From: Sphingomonas sp.
GTDB lineage: Bacteria; Pseudomonadota; Alphaproteobacteria; Sphingomonadales; Sphingomonadaceae
Assembly: GCF_026460985.1 (NCBI RefSeq)
Contig: NZ_JAPKNM010000100.1
Location: forward strand, 1-49,612
DNA: 49,612 bases
Reading direction: 5' to 3'
Part shown: positions 26,935-35,501 of the stretch, in pieces
Layout of the letters: the number at the start of each line of letters is the position of its first letter
Position numbering within the stretch: the stretch's first letter is position 1
Made by a program: the position numbers and the translations under genes
Notes under the pieces: generated by a model
The model's database searches: none
What the model saw: only the letters and a program-made list of their open reading frames with translations
Told to the model about the DNA's origin: nothing

Positions 26935-27069
26935 ATGCCCGCCATTGCAACCAGCCGCACCTTCGCGCCTTATGCCGGCCAGGGCCCCGCCGATCTGGTA
27001 ACGCGCGTCGCCGTATCTCTGTCCATCCTGTCGTGGCTCGGCGTCGGCATCGCCTTGTTCTGGCGGTGA
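26935..27069 (+). CDS. Tiny single-helix membrane protein (44 aa)
   Basis: MPAIATSRTFAPYAGQGPAD followed by LVTRVAVSLSILSWLGVGIALFWR: a short soluble head and one transmembrane helix (residues about 22-42). AGGA at 26923 is spaced 8 bases from the ATG, and a TATAAT lies further upstream. There is no recognisable family. It is paired with another tiny membrane protein 74 bp downstream. It is too short for homology to prove it coding, so it rests on the signals and the hydrophobic profile. Confidence 0.55.
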   Translation: MPAIATSRTFAPYAGQGPADLVTRVAVSLSILSWLGVGIALFWR

Positions 27070-27143
27070 CGTCCTCCGGAAGAACCCCGGCTCGGGGAGT
27101 TCCCGGCTCGCGGACACACAGCCCTTCGCATAGGTCGGCCACC

Positions 27144-27287
27144 ATGCTGCACACTCCCATCCCCGATCGCCTCGCCGAGACCGAGGACGAGAAGCGCCTC
27201 CCGCCCGCGGCCGGCATCCTCATCGCCATGGCCGCTTCGGCCGCGATGTGGGGCGCGATCTACGCGGCCTTCGCTCTGAGCTTCTGA
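27144..27287 (+). CDS. Tiny single-helix membrane protein (47 aa)
   Basis: MLHTPIPDRLAETEDEKRLP then PAAGILIAMAASAAMWGAIY plus AAFALSF: a charged N-terminus and one C-terminal transmembrane helix (residues about 21-45). The function is unknown. It is convergent with the receiver-domain gene, whose stop lies 10 bp away. It and the 44-aa gene form a pair of short membrane proteins, possibly accessory subunits of an unidentified complex. Confidence 0.55.
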   Translation: MLHTPIPDRLAETEDEKRLPPAAGILIAMAASAAMWGAIYAAFALSF

Positions 27288-27296
27288 AGCCCGGGC

Positions 27297-27725
27297 TCAA
27301 CGCTCGCCGAACAGGCTGAAGCTGGTCGGCAGCTTCCGCGGCTTCCTGCCGGCCATCATCGCCTCGACGGCGCCGATCGCAGCCAGCAGGTCGCGCTGCG
27401 GATAAGGCTTGGAAAGGCAGCCTGCGGCCAGCCTGCGTGCCTCTCCCGGGCAATTGCCCGTCACGAACAGCACCTGCACGCCGCGCTCCGCCGCCGCCTG
27501 CGCCACGGCGATGCCGCTGCCGTCCGACAGTTGCACGTCCAGCAGCACCAGGTCGATCGCCGCTTCGCCCTCGATCGCGGCCAGCGCATCGGCGACCGAA
27601 TCGACTGTCGCGACAATCTCGAATCCCTCGACGATCAGGAAATGCTCGGTATCGAACGCCACCAGCGGCTCGTCCTCGACCAGCAGGACTCGCTCGATCA
27701 GCCGCTTCTTCTTGACGAACAACAT
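27297..27725 (-). CDS. Orphan single-domain response regulator
   Basis: A 142-aa receiver-only protein. The acidic pocket is VLLVEDEPLVA (Glu17, Asp18, Glu19), the phospho-acceptor is Asp63 in VLLDVQLSDGSG, the switch Thr89 lies in LFVTGN, and Lys106 is in LSKPY. The LFVTGN...LSKPY pattern resembles receivers of the FAT-GUY type used with HWE kinases in alphaproteobacteria. No kinase or output domain is adjacent. GTG at 27728 is an alternative start next to the ATG. Confidence 0.85.
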   Translation of the reverse strand: MLFVKKKRLIERVLLVEDEPLVAFDTEHFLIVEGFEIVATVDSVADALAAIEGEAAIDLVLLDVQLSDGSGIAVAQAAAERGVQVLFVTGNCPGEARRLAAGCLSKPYPQRDLLAAIGAVEAMMAGRKPRKLPTSFSLFGER

Positions 27726-27842
27726 CACACCGCTTTCATCCGCGGCGAGGCCCCGTGCCCCCGCAAGTCGCTCCTGGCGCGCCAGAATTTTTCATCGCCG
27801 CAATGATTTTGCCGCGCGGAGCATAATCGCTATATCGCCGCC

Positions 27843-28991
27843 GTGCCCCCATCCAAGTCCCCCGAAACGCAGCGCATCGCCAAGCTGCTCGCCCGTGCAG
27901 GAATCGCGTCGCGTCGCGAGATCGAGCGCATGATCGCCGAAGGACGCATCGCGCTCGACGGCAAGGTGCTCGATACCCCCGCGACCCTGCTCACCTCGCT
28001 CCACGGCGTGACCGTCGACGGCAATCCCGTCGCCGAGCCCGCCCCTGCGCGCCTGTTCCGCTATCACAAGCCCGCCGGCCTGCTCACCACCGAGCGCGAT
28101 CCCGCGGGACGCGCGACGATCTACGATCGCCTTCCGCAAGGCCTGCCCCGCGTGATGCCCGTGGGCCGGCTCGACCTGAACACCGAGGGGCTCCTCCTCC
28201 TCACCACCGACGGCGAGTTGAAGCGCGAGCTCGAACTGCCCGCCACGGGCGTCGAGCGCAGCTATCGCGCCCGCGCTTATGGCCAGGTCAGCCAGCCGCA
28301 GCTCGAGGGCCTCATGCTCGGGGTCGAGATCGAGGGCGTCCGCTACGGTCCGATCGACGCCAATATCGAGCGCCGCACCGGCGCCAATGTCTGGATCGAG
28401 ATGACCCTTACCGAGGGAAAGAACCGCGAGGTCCGCCGCGTCCTCGAGCATCTCGGGCTCGAGGTCAGCCGGTTGATCCGCACGCGCTACGGCCCCTTCT
28501 GGCTCGGCGACCTGCCTTCCGGCGACGTCGACGAGATCCGCCAGAACGACTTGACCACCTTCCGCACCGTGCTGTCCAGGCCCGGCGGCGGCAAGGCGGC
28601 GTCGAACCTGCAATTCTCGGTGCGTGAGCGCGTGCCGGAGCCGTTGCCCAAAGCGAAGCCCGTGACCGAGCCCGATCGCCGCCTGCGCCGCGCGCCGCCA
28701 AAGGCCGCGCCGGCCGAGCCCAAGGGCCCACGCTTCACCCCGCGCGCCACGCCGGCGCCGAAGCGCCCTGCCCCCGCCCCGGCCGAGAGCGAAGGACGCA
28801 GGGCCGCACGCGGCACGCTCAAGCCCGTAAACCCAGCCCGCGCCGCTCGTGCCAAGGCGCACCGCGACGCGCAGGGTCCGCGCGAGGGCGATTTCGTCGA
28901 TCGGCCGCGGGGCCCTCGTCCCGCCAAGGGACCGGCGGGCGGTCGCGGCAAGCCCTCCAGGCCTGCCCGTCCGCCGAGGACGCGCAAGTAA
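27843..28991 (+). CDS. 23S rRNA pseudouridine synthase, RluB/RsuA family
   Basis: A 382-aa enzyme. An S4 RNA-binding domain comes first (QRIAKLLARAGIASRREIERMIAEGRIALDG, residues 10-40). The RsuA-type catalytic domain follows, with Asp111 in VGRLDLNTEGLLLLT and later EMTLTEGKNREVRRVLEHLG. Family members modify 23S rRNA (RluB, position 2605) or other sites. The start is GTG at 27843. The last 130 or so residues form a Pro/Ala/Arg/Lys-rich, probably disordered tail absent from the short RsuA type. The stop overlaps the rsmD start (TAATG). Confidence 0.9.
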   Translation: MPPSKSPETQRIAKLLARAGIASRREIERMIAEGRIALDGKVLDTPATLLTSLHGVTVDGNPVAEPAPARLFRYHKPAGLLTTERDPAGRATIYDRLPQGLPRVMPVGRLDLNTEGLLLLTTDGELKRELELPATGVERSYRARAYGQVSQPQLEGLMLGVEIEGVRYGPIDANIERRTGANVWIEMTLTEGKNREVRRVLEHLGLEVSRLIRTRYGPFWLGDLPSGDVDEIRQNDLTTFRTVLSRPGGGKAASNLQFSVRERVPEPLPKAKPVTEPDRRLRRAPPKAAPAEPKGPRFTPRATPAPKRPAPAPAESEGRRAARGTLKPVNPARAARAKAHRDAQGPREGDFVDRPRGPRPAKGPAGGRGKPSRPARPPRTRK

Positions 28992-29530
28992 TGCGCATCA
29001 TCGCCGGCGAATGGCGCGGCCGCCCATTGGTCGCGCCCAAGGGCGACACCACGCGTCCCACCGCCGATCGCACCCGCGAGGCCCTGTTCTCGATGCTCGC
29101 CAGCCGCCTCGGCAGCTTTGAAGGGCTCGCGGTCGCCGACCTCTTCGCCGGATCGGGCGCACTGGGGCTCGAGGCGCTGTCGCGCGGCGCCGCCTCGTGC
29201 CTGTTCGTCGAGCAGGACAAGACCGCGCTCGACGCGCTCAAGGCCAATATCGCCAAGCTGGGGGCCAAGGGCGCCGAAGTCCGCGCCACATCCGCTCTCG
29301 CGCTCGGCCCCGCGGTCAAGCCGCTCGACCTGATTCTGATGGACCCGCCCTACGCCACCGGCGCGGGCGCGGTCGCACTCGACAAACTCGGCCGTCTCGG
29401 CTGGGCCGGCCCGGCGACCTGGATCAGCATCGAGACCGCGAAGGCGGAGGAGATCGCAGTCGCCGGCTTCGCGATCGACACCAGCCGCGTCCACGGCAAG
29501 GCCCGCCTCACGCTGCTGCGGACGGCCTGA
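28991..29530 (+). CDS. rsmD: 16S rRNA (guanine966-N2)-methyltransferase
   Basis: A 179-aa class I SAM-dependent methyltransferase acting on 16S rRNA. N-terminal RIIAGEWRGRPL and TRPTADRTREALFSML are diagnostic. Motif I is DLFAGSGALGLEAL, and the catalytic DPPY is at residues 118-121. The start shares one base with the upstream pseudouridine synthase stop, a common pairing of two rRNA-modification genes. It converges on the MFS gene, with its stop nine bases from the other's stop. Confidence 0.94.
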   Translation: MRIIAGEWRGRPLVAPKGDTTRPTADRTREALFSMLASRLGSFEGLAVADLFAGSGALGLEALSRGAASCLFVEQDKTALDALKANIAKLGAKGAEVRATSALALGPAVKPLDLILMDPPYATGAGAVALDKLGRLGWAGPATWISIETAKAEEIAVAGFAIDTSRVHGKARLTLLRTA

Positions 29531-29539
29531 CCCGTCGAG

Positions 29540-30811
29540 TCACGCCAGCGCGTTCCTACGCGAAACCAGCGCCAGCCCCACCAGGCTCAGCAGCGCCGCC
29601 CCGGCGAGGTAATAGCCGACCCACATCAGCCCGCCCTGCACCACCAGCGCCGCCGCGATCAGTGGTGTGAGCCCGCCGCCGATGATCCCGCCGATGTTGA
29701 AGGTCACCGACACGCCGGTATAGCGCACCCGCGCCGGGAACAGGCTCGGCAGCCAGCCGCCGAGCGGCCCGTAGACGAACCCCATCACGAACAGTCCGCC
29801 CGCGAGCCAGACGAACAGACTCCCTAGCGCTCCCGCGGTGACGAACAGCCCGATCGTCAGTCCCGCGCCCACAGTCGCGAGGCATCCGATCGCGAGCACC
29901 CGCGTGGCACTGCTGCGGTCCGCGAGGCTCGAGGCGATCCAGATCCCCGCGGCCATGAACAGGATCGCCGCCAGCTCGACCGCCAGGAAGGTCTCGCGAT
30001 CATAGCCGAGCCCCTTGGTCGCATAGCCGATGATGAACACGGTCGAGATGTAGAAGAGCGCGAAGCAGGCGACGGTGCCCACCGTCCCCGCCAGCGTCGG
30101 CAGCCAATGGTCGCGGAACAGCTCGCCCACCGGGATACGCGGCGGCGGCGCGCTTTCCTGCGCGGCGACGAAGGCCGGGGTCTCGGTCAGCTTGACGCGC
30201 ACCCACAGTCCCAGTGCGACCAGCGCGGCGCTGGCGAGGAAGGGCAATCGCCAGCCCCATTCCCGGAACTGGTCGTCGCTGAGCAGTGCCCCCAGCAATA
30301 GGAAGAAGCCGTTGGCGAAGATGAACCCCACCGGCGCGCCCAGCGGCGGAAACGCGCCATAGCGATTGGCCCAGCCCGGCGGCGCATTCTCCACCGCGAG
30401 CAGCGAGGCCCCGCCCCACTCCCCGCCCAGCCCCAGCCCCTGTCCGAAGCGCAGCAGGCAGAGCAGGGCCGGCGCGACCCAGCCGATCATCGCATAGGTC
30501 GGCAGGAAGGCGATCAGCACGGTCGAGATGCCCATCAGCATCAGCGACGCGACCAGCGTCGACTTGCGTCCCATCCGGTCGCCGAAATGCCCGAAGACGA
30601 GCCCGCCCAGCGGCCGCGCAAAGAAGGCGACGCTGAAGCTCGCATAGGAAGCGAACTGCGCGAGCGCGGGATCGGTCGCGGGGAAGAACAGCGCCGGGAA
30701 GACGAGCGCCGCCGCGGTCGCGTAGATGTAGAAATCGTAGAATTCGACCGACGTGCCGACGAGACTCGCGAACAAGATGCGGCGGTGCGATGCGAGCGGT
30801 GTGACGGCCAT
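29540..30811 (-). CDS. MFS metabolite:H+ symporter
   Basis: A 423-aa, 12-helix transporter of the MHS (ProP/ShiA/KgtP-like) group. The diagnostic N-terminus is SLVGTSVEFYDFYIYATAAA. The loop 2-3 signature is GHFGDRMGRKSTL, followed by RFGQGLGLGGEWGGASLLAVE. The C-half has YGPLGGWLPSLFPARVRYTG. Such permeases take up organic acids or osmolytes by proton symport. The substrate is not evident. GAAGGAG precedes the ATG. It is convergent with rsmD. Confidence 0.9.
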   Translation of the reverse strand: MAVTPLASHRRILFASLVGTSVEFYDFYIYATAAALVFPALFFPATDPALAQFASYASFSVAFFARPLGGLVFGHFGDRMGRKSTLVASLMLMGISTVLIAFLPTYAMIGWVAPALLCLLRFGQGLGLGGEWGGASLLAVENAPPGWANRYGAFPPLGAPVGFIFANGFFLLLGALLSDDQFREWGWRLPFLASAALVALGLWVRVKLTETPAFVAAQESAPPPRIPVGELFRDHWLPTLAGTVGTVACFALFYISTVFIIGYATKGLGYDRETFLAVELAAILFMAAGIWIASSLADRSSATRVLAIGCLATVGAGLTIGLFVTAGALGSLFVWLAGGLFVMGFVYGPLGGWLPSLFPARVRYTGVSVTFNIGGIIGGGLTPLIAAALVVQGGLMWVGYYLAGAALLSLVGLALVSRRNALA

Positions 30812-30943
30812 GTCTTCTCCTTCCGGCCCACCTAGAGCGAAAAGCCCGAGCCTCGCAATCCGAAGCCGCGCCCGTTCATCCGCCCGACAGTTTCGCCGGT
30901 GTATCGACTGTCAACCTCGCAGCACCGGATAAGGGAGTCGGCA

Positions 30944-31129
30944 ATGCGTGTATCGTCGGGACGCAGGCTGCTCCTCGCGGCGCTCTTCGCGCTGGCCGCG
31001 GGCGTGCTGGTGCATTTCTACAACCCGGTCGATCATATCCGCGCCGATCTCCATGCCGATGCGGGCGGCCTGAAGCTCAGCCTCGAGATCGCCGCGCATG
31101 CGGTCGAACGAGTCTGCGAGAAGGCCTAG
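30944..31129 (+). CDS. Small membrane-anchored protein (61 aa)
   Basis: MRVSSGRRLLLAALFALAAG begins a basic N-terminus with one hydrophobic segment (residues 8-25), then a short amphipathic tail (VDHIRADLHADAGGLKLSLEI). It could be a signal-anchored envelope peptide. AAGGGAGT is well spaced before the ATG at 30944. Family unknown. It converges on the phosphate-transporter gene. Nothing clear is seen in the 132 bp between it and the divergent MFS gene. Confidence 0.55.
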   Translation: MRVSSGRRLLLAALFALAAGVLVHFYNPVDHIRADLHADAGGLKLSLEIAAHAVERVCEKA

Positions 31130-31187
31130 GTTCACGGGACGTGTTTATCGGGGAGCGAAATCGCCCTCGAGGTTGCCGACTGTAGAC

Positions 31188-32828
31188 TCAGTTCAACCCG
31201 TAGGCCTTCACGGCGGTCAGCATCAGCCAGTAGAGCCCGCCCGACAGCGCCATCGCCGCCGGCAGCGTGAGCAGCCACGCCGCGGCGAGCTGGGCGATCG
31301 TGCGTCCCTGCAGCCCCTGGCCGTTGGCGACCGATGCGCCCGCAACGCCCGAGGACAGGATGTGCGTGGTCGAGACCGGCAGCCCGAAGCGGTCGGCGCT
31401 CAGGATCGTCGCCGCCGCGACCAGCTCGGCGGTGGCGCCCATGCCATAGGTCATGTGCTGCTTGCCGATCCGTTCGCCCACGGTGATCACGATCCGCTTC
31501 CAGCCGATCATCGTCCCCAGCCCCAGCGCGATCGCCACCACCACCTTCACCCACAGGGGAATGAAGCGCGTGCCCGCTTCCAGCTTGGCCTGGAATTCCT
31601 TGATCGCCTTGGCCTCGGCCTCGCTGAAGACGCCGGGCTTCTTGGTCGCGAGCTTGGTGGTGTCGAGCACCAGATACATGTCGTTGCGGACGTTCGACGT
31701 CGCCTCGGCGGGGACCTTGCTCAGCGAGCCATAGCCGGCGACGCGCGCGCTCAGGTCGCGCGACAGGCTCTCCAGCGCGCCGAACACCTCGGGCGTGGTT
31801 GCATCGCGCTTCTGGAGCGCGCCGGTCAGCGTTGTGCGCGCCTGGTCGGGCGCCATCTCGATGCCGCCGCTACGCGCATCGAAAGCCGCGGTCGCCACAT
31901 TCGCCGTCTCGACGAACGCGGGGGTCGCGCTGGTCGGCAGCGTACGGTTGAGCGCATAGGCGGTCGGGGCGCAGCCGATCAGGATCAGCATGATCAGCCC
32001 CATGCCCTTCTGGCCGTCGTTCGAGCCGTGGCTGAACGAGACCGCGGTGCAAGTGAAGATCAGCAGCGCGCGCACCCCACGCGGCGGGGCCTTGTCGCCT
32101 TCGGGCGCCTTGTAGAGATCGGGCTGGCGGATCACCGCGCGCATCACGAGGAGCAGCAAGAGCGCCGCGAAGAAGCCGATCAATGGCGCCATCCACAGTC
32201 CGGTCAGCACCTTCTGCGCCTGGCTCCAGTCGACCCCGGCGGCACCGCCGCGCGACCCAGCCTGAATCAGCTGGTTGGCGAAGCCGACGCCCAGCACCGA
32301 CCCGATCAGCGTATGGCTCGAGCTGTTGGGCAACCCGACATACCAGGTGGCAAGGTTCCACAGCACCGCCGCGAGCAGCAGTGCGAAGATCATCGCAAAG
32401 CCCGACGCGCTCCCCACGTTGAGGATCAGGTCGACCGGCAGCAAGGTGATGATCGAATAGGCCACCGCCCCGCTCGACAGCATTACCCCGAGGAAGTTGA
32501 AGAAGCCCGACCAGACGACCGCGAAATGGGCGGGCATCGAATTGGTGTAAATGACGGTCGCGACGGCGTTGGCGGTGTCGTGGAAGCCGTTGACGAACTC
32601 GAACCCGAGCGCGATCAGCAGCGCCAGTGCCAGGAAGGCGAACACGCCCAGCGCCAGTTCCTCGCCCACGCCGCGCGTGTCGGCGAGCACGCTCCACCCC
32701 GCATAGGCCATCCCGCCGATCAGCAACGCGGCGAAGAGGAACTTTGCGAACGGGTGGGGCTTATAGTCGAATCGCGAGGTCCGCGGCGTTTCGGCCGTCG
32801 GTGCCTGGTCCAGTGCGAGCGTGGCCAT
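31188..32828 (-). CDS. PiT-family inorganic phosphate transporter
   Basis: A 546-aa integral membrane protein. The two inverted PiT repeats are visible as GFEFVNGFHDTANAVAT (residues about 75-91) and GLPVSTTHILSSGVAGAS, with VSFSHGSNDGQKGMGLIM in the middle. A soluble loop (residues about 300-420) splits the two halves. It is a low-affinity phosphate/metal-phosphate symporter. A Pho-box-like site lies directly upstream at 32851-32868. No PhoU-like DUF47 gene, its frequent partner, is adjacent. The ATG at 32828 has little room for a leader after the Pho box. Confidence 0.92.
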   Translation of the reverse strand: MATLALDQAPTAETPRTSRFDYKPHPFAKFLFAALLIGGMAYAGWSVLADTRGVGEELALGVFAFLALALLIALGFEFVNGFHDTANAVATVIYTNSMPAHFAVVWSGFFNFLGVMLSSGAVAYSIITLLPVDLILNVGSASGFAMIFALLLAAVLWNLATWYVGLPNSSSHTLIGSVLGVGFANQLIQAGSRGGAAGVDWSQAQKVLTGLWMAPLIGFFAALLLLLVMRAVIRQPDLYKAPEGDKAPPRGVRALLIFTCTAVSFSHGSNDGQKGMGLIMLILIGCAPTAYALNRTLPTSATPAFVETANVATAAFDARSGGIEMAPDQARTTLTGALQKRDATTPEVFGALESLSRDLSARVAGYGSLSKVPAEATSNVRNDMYLVLDTTKLATKKPGVFSEAEAKAIKEFQAKLEAGTRFIPLWVKVVVAIALGLGTMIGWKRIVITVGERIGKQHMTYGMGATAELVAAATILSADRFGLPVSTTHILSSGVAGASVANGQGLQGRTIAQLAAAWLLTLPAAMALSGGLYWLMLTAVKAYGLN

Positions 32829-32850
32829 GTCGCGCCCCTGACCCCGCTTC

Positions 32851-32868
32851 GTGACAAAGTGATGACAC
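32851..32868 (-). promoter_or_regulatory. Pho-box-like PhoB site
   Basis: Read on the minus strand this is GTGTCATCACTTTGTCAC: two TGTCA cores exactly 11 bases apart, as in the PhoB consensus CTGTCAT-N4-CTGTCAT. It ends only 22 bases before the ATG of the phosphate transporter, which favours a site overlapping the promoter core. In some alphaproteobacteria PhoB represses the PiT gene, so repression is as likely as activation. Confidence 0.55.
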
Positions 32869-32891
32869 CACCCGCACGAAGCTGTGGATCG

Positions 32892-33074
32892 CTATTCGAA
32901 GCAGGTTGTCCGGGTGACCTTGATCACCTTGCCGCTCGCGTCCTTCTCCTCGTGCCGTCCCGGCTCGCACGGCGGCTTGCGCGGCGTGGTCTGGCTGGTT
33001 CGCCACGCCACGAATGCCGCGACGATTGCGATCGCCAGCACGATCCCGAGCCTGAGTTTGCGATTGCGCCACAT
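32892..33074 (-). CDS. Small single-pass membrane protein (60 aa)
   Basis: MWRNRKLRLGIVLAIAIVAA begins with a basic head and one transmembrane helix (residues about 8-25). A polar tail follows with two cysteines (PPCEPGRHEE and RTTCFE), which could form a disulphide outside the membrane. The function is unknown. It lies upstream of the phosphate transporter on the same strand, with the Pho-box-like site between them, and is divergent from the helicase gene. GGGCGGG precedes the ATG at 33074. Confidence 0.6.
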   Translation of the reverse strand: MWRNRKLRLGIVLAIAIVAAFVAWRTSQTTPRKPPCEPGRHEEKDASGKVIKVTRTTCFE

Positions 33075-33146
33075 AAGCCCGCCCTAGCCGCGCAGCATGC
33101 CTGAAGCAACTTGCTCCAGCGCCCCGCGTTCCCTACCTGTTCGCCA

Positions 33147-35483
33147 ATGACTCTCCCCGCGCCTTCCCCTGACGACGCCCCCTATCTGCAGGGCCTGAAC
33201 GAACCCCAGCGCGAGGCCGTGCTCACCACCGAGGGTCCCGTTCTCGTCCTCGCCGGCGCCGGCACCGGCAAGACCGCCGCGCTCACCGCGCGCCTCGCAC
33301 ACCTCCTCTGGACCCGGAAGGCCTACCCTTCCGAGCTCCTCGCCGTCACCTTCACCAACAAGGCTGCCCGCGAGATGCGCGAGCGCGTCGGCCGGCTCGT
33401 CGGCGAGGCGGTGGAAGGGATGCCGTGGCTCGGCACCTTCCACGCGATCGGCGCGAAGATGCTCCGCCGCCATGCCGAGCTGGTCGGGCTCCAGTCCAAC
33501 TTCACCATCCTCGATACCGACGACCAACTCCGCCTGCTCAAGCAGCTCATCGCCGCCGCCGATCTCGACGAGAAAAGATGGCCCGCGCGCCAGCTCGCCG
33601 GCCTCATCGACCAGTGGAAGAACAAGGGCCTCACCCCCACCGACATCGACGCCGGCAAGTCCGAGGGTTTCGCCAACGGCAAGGGTCAGGCGCTCTACGC
33701 CGCGTACCAGGATCGCCTCCGCACGCTCAACGCCTGCGATTTCGGCGACCTGCTCCTTCACATGCTGGTGATCCTCAAGACCAACCGCGACGTGTTGGCG
33801 AGCTATCAGAACCGCTTCCGCTACATCCTTGTCGACGAGTATCAGGATACGAACAGCGTCCAGTATCTCTGGCTCCGCCTGCTCGCGCAGGAGCGCAAGA
33901 ACATCTGCTGCGTCGGCGACGACGACCAGTCGATCTATTCGTGGCGCGGCGCGCAGGTCGAGAACATCCTCAAGTTCGAGAAGGATTTCCCCGGCGCCAA
34001 GGTGATCCGCCTCGAGCAGAATTACCGTTCCACCCCGCACATCCTCGCCGCCGCCTCGGGCGTGATCGCCAATAATGGCGGCCGCCTCGGCAAGACGCTG
34101 TGGACCGAGAAGGACCAGGGCGAGAAGGTCAAGGTGCTCGGCATCTGGGACGGCCCCGAGGAAGCGCGCCGCGTCGGCGAGGAGATCGAGGGGCTCCAGC
34201 GTGGCGGCATGAGCCTCGACGCCATGGCGATCCTCGTCCGCGCGCAGCACCAGACCCGCGAGTTCGAAGACCGCTTCATCGCGATCGGCCTGCCCTATCG
34301 CATCATCGGCGGCTTCCGCTTCTACGAGCGCCAGGAGATCCGCGACGCGCTCGCCTATCTCCGGATCGTTGCCCAGCCCGCCGACGACTTGGCCTTCGAG
34401 CGCATCGTCAACGTCCCCAAGCGCGGCCTCGGCGACAAGGCCCTCGCCAAGGTCCACCAGTTCGCCCGCGCGCAGGGCCTGCCGCTCACCACCGCCGGGG
34501 CGCGTATCCTCGACACCGACGAGCTCACCCCCCAGGCCCGCCGCAGCCTCGGCAACCTCATCGGCGACATCGCCCGCTGGCGGAGCATGGGCGACACCCT
34601 CCCCCATCCCGAGCTCGCCCGCATCATCCTCGACGAGAGCGGCTACACCGCGATGTGGCAGGCCGATCGCACCGCCGAGGCCGCCGGCCGCCTGGAGAAC
34701 TTGTCGGAACTCGTCCGCGCGATGGAGGAATACGAAAGCCTCACCGCCTTCCTCGAGCATGTCTCCCTCGTGATGGACAATGAGGCGAGCGCCGAGGAGG
34801 CTAAGGTCACGATTATGACGATCCACGCCGCCAAGGGCCTCGAGTTCGACACGGTGTATCTGGCGGGCTGGGAGGAAGGCATCTTCCCCTCGCAGCGCGC
34901 GCTCGACGAGGGCGGGCTCGCGTCCCTCGAAGAGGAACGCCGCCTCGCTTATGTCGCGATCACCCGCGCCCGGCGCCAGGCGACGATCCTCCACGCCGCC
35001 AATCGCCGCATCTACGGCCAATGGACCAGCTCGCTCCCCAGCCGCTTCATCGCCGAGCTGCCCGACGCGCATGTCGAGAGCGAGACCACCATGTCGGGCG
35101 GCGAGAGCCTGTGGCGCGCCAACTGGTCCGAGCGCGCCGACCCCTTCGCCGATGTCGGACGAGGCACCGGCCGCGGCCCCGGCTGGCAGCGCGCCGCGGG
35201 GGTGGACACCAAGAACCCCGGCGGCAGCTTCACCGCACGAACCTTCTCCCGCGAGGCGCCCCGCGTGCTCGAGAGCCACGCAAGCGCGGTAAGCTTCGGC
35301 GCCAAGCCGCGCGGGGATTTGTCGGTGGGGCTGCGTGTCTTCCACCAGAAGTTCGGCTACGGGGTCATCGCCGAGATCGAGGGGAACAAGCTCGAGATCG
35401 ACTTCGAGGTGGCGGGGCGCAAGCGGGTTATGGATAGTTTTGTGAGTGTGGGAAAGAATGACGATGGCCACTTCTTTTCGTAA
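33147..35483 (+). CDS. UvrD/PcrA-type ATP-dependent 3'-5' DNA helicase
   Basis: A 778-aa SF1 helicase used in nucleotide-excision and mismatch repair. Motif I is LAGAGTGKTAALTARL (Lys42). Motif Ia is AVTFTNKAAREM, motif II VDEYQDTNS, motif III GDDDQSIYSWRGA and motif V MTIHAAKGLEFDTVYLAGWEEG. Motif VI is RRLAYVAITRAR. The C-terminal Tudor-like end (FHQKFGYGVIAEIEGNKLEIDF) is typical of UvrD/PcrA. The first usable ATG that fits homologues is 33147. It is convergent with the accessory gene at 35502. Confidence 0.95.
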   Translation: MTLPAPSPDDAPYLQGLNEPQREAVLTTEGPVLVLAGAGTGKTAALTARLAHLLWTRKAYPSELLAVTFTNKAAREMRERVGRLVGEAVEGMPWLGTFHAIGAKMLRRHAELVGLQSNFTILDTDDQLRLLKQLIAAADLDEKRWPARQLAGLIDQWKNKGLTPTDIDAGKSEGFANGKGQALYAAYQDRLRTLNACDFGDLLLHMLVILKTNRDVLASYQNRFRYILVDEYQDTNSVQYLWLRLLAQERKNICCVGDDDQSIYSWRGAQVENILKFEKDFPGAKVIRLEQNYRSTPHILAAASGVIANNGGRLGKTLWTEKDQGEKVKVLGIWDGPEEARRVGEEIEGLQRGGMSLDAMAILVRAQHQTREFEDRFIAIGLPYRIIGGFRFYERQEIRDALAYLRIVAQPADDLAFERIVNVPKRGLGDKALAKVHQFARAQGLPLTTAGARILDTDELTPQARRSLGNLIGDIARWRSMGDTLPHPELARIILDESGYTAMWQADRTAEAAGRLENLSELVRAMEEYESLTAFLEHVSLVMDNEASAEEAKVTIMTIHAAKGLEFDTVYLAGWEEGIFPSQRALDEGGLASLEEERRLAYVAITRARRQATILHAANRRIYGQWTSSLPSRFIAELPDAHVESETTMSGGESLWRANWSERADPFADVGRGTGRGPGWQRAAGVDTKNPGGSFTARTFSREAPRVLESHASAVSFGAKPRGDLSVGLRVFHQKFGYGVIAEIEGNKLEIDFEVAGRKRVMDSFVSVGKNDDGHFFS

Positions 35484-35501
35484 GATCGCAGAGGAGTTAG
35501 T

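Noticed and set aside
31098..33104. A 668-codon plus-strand open frame opposite the phosphate transporter
   Set aside because: The translation is Arg/His/Gln-rich with no domains, while the minus strand encodes a complete PiT protein.
33084..35471. A 795-codon open frame on the minus strand opposite the helicase gene
   Set aside because: It is an antisense shadow caused by high G+C codon bias; the plus-strand frame has all SF1 helicase motifs, and the minus protein is low-complexity (Leu/Asp/Gly/Val/Ala runs).
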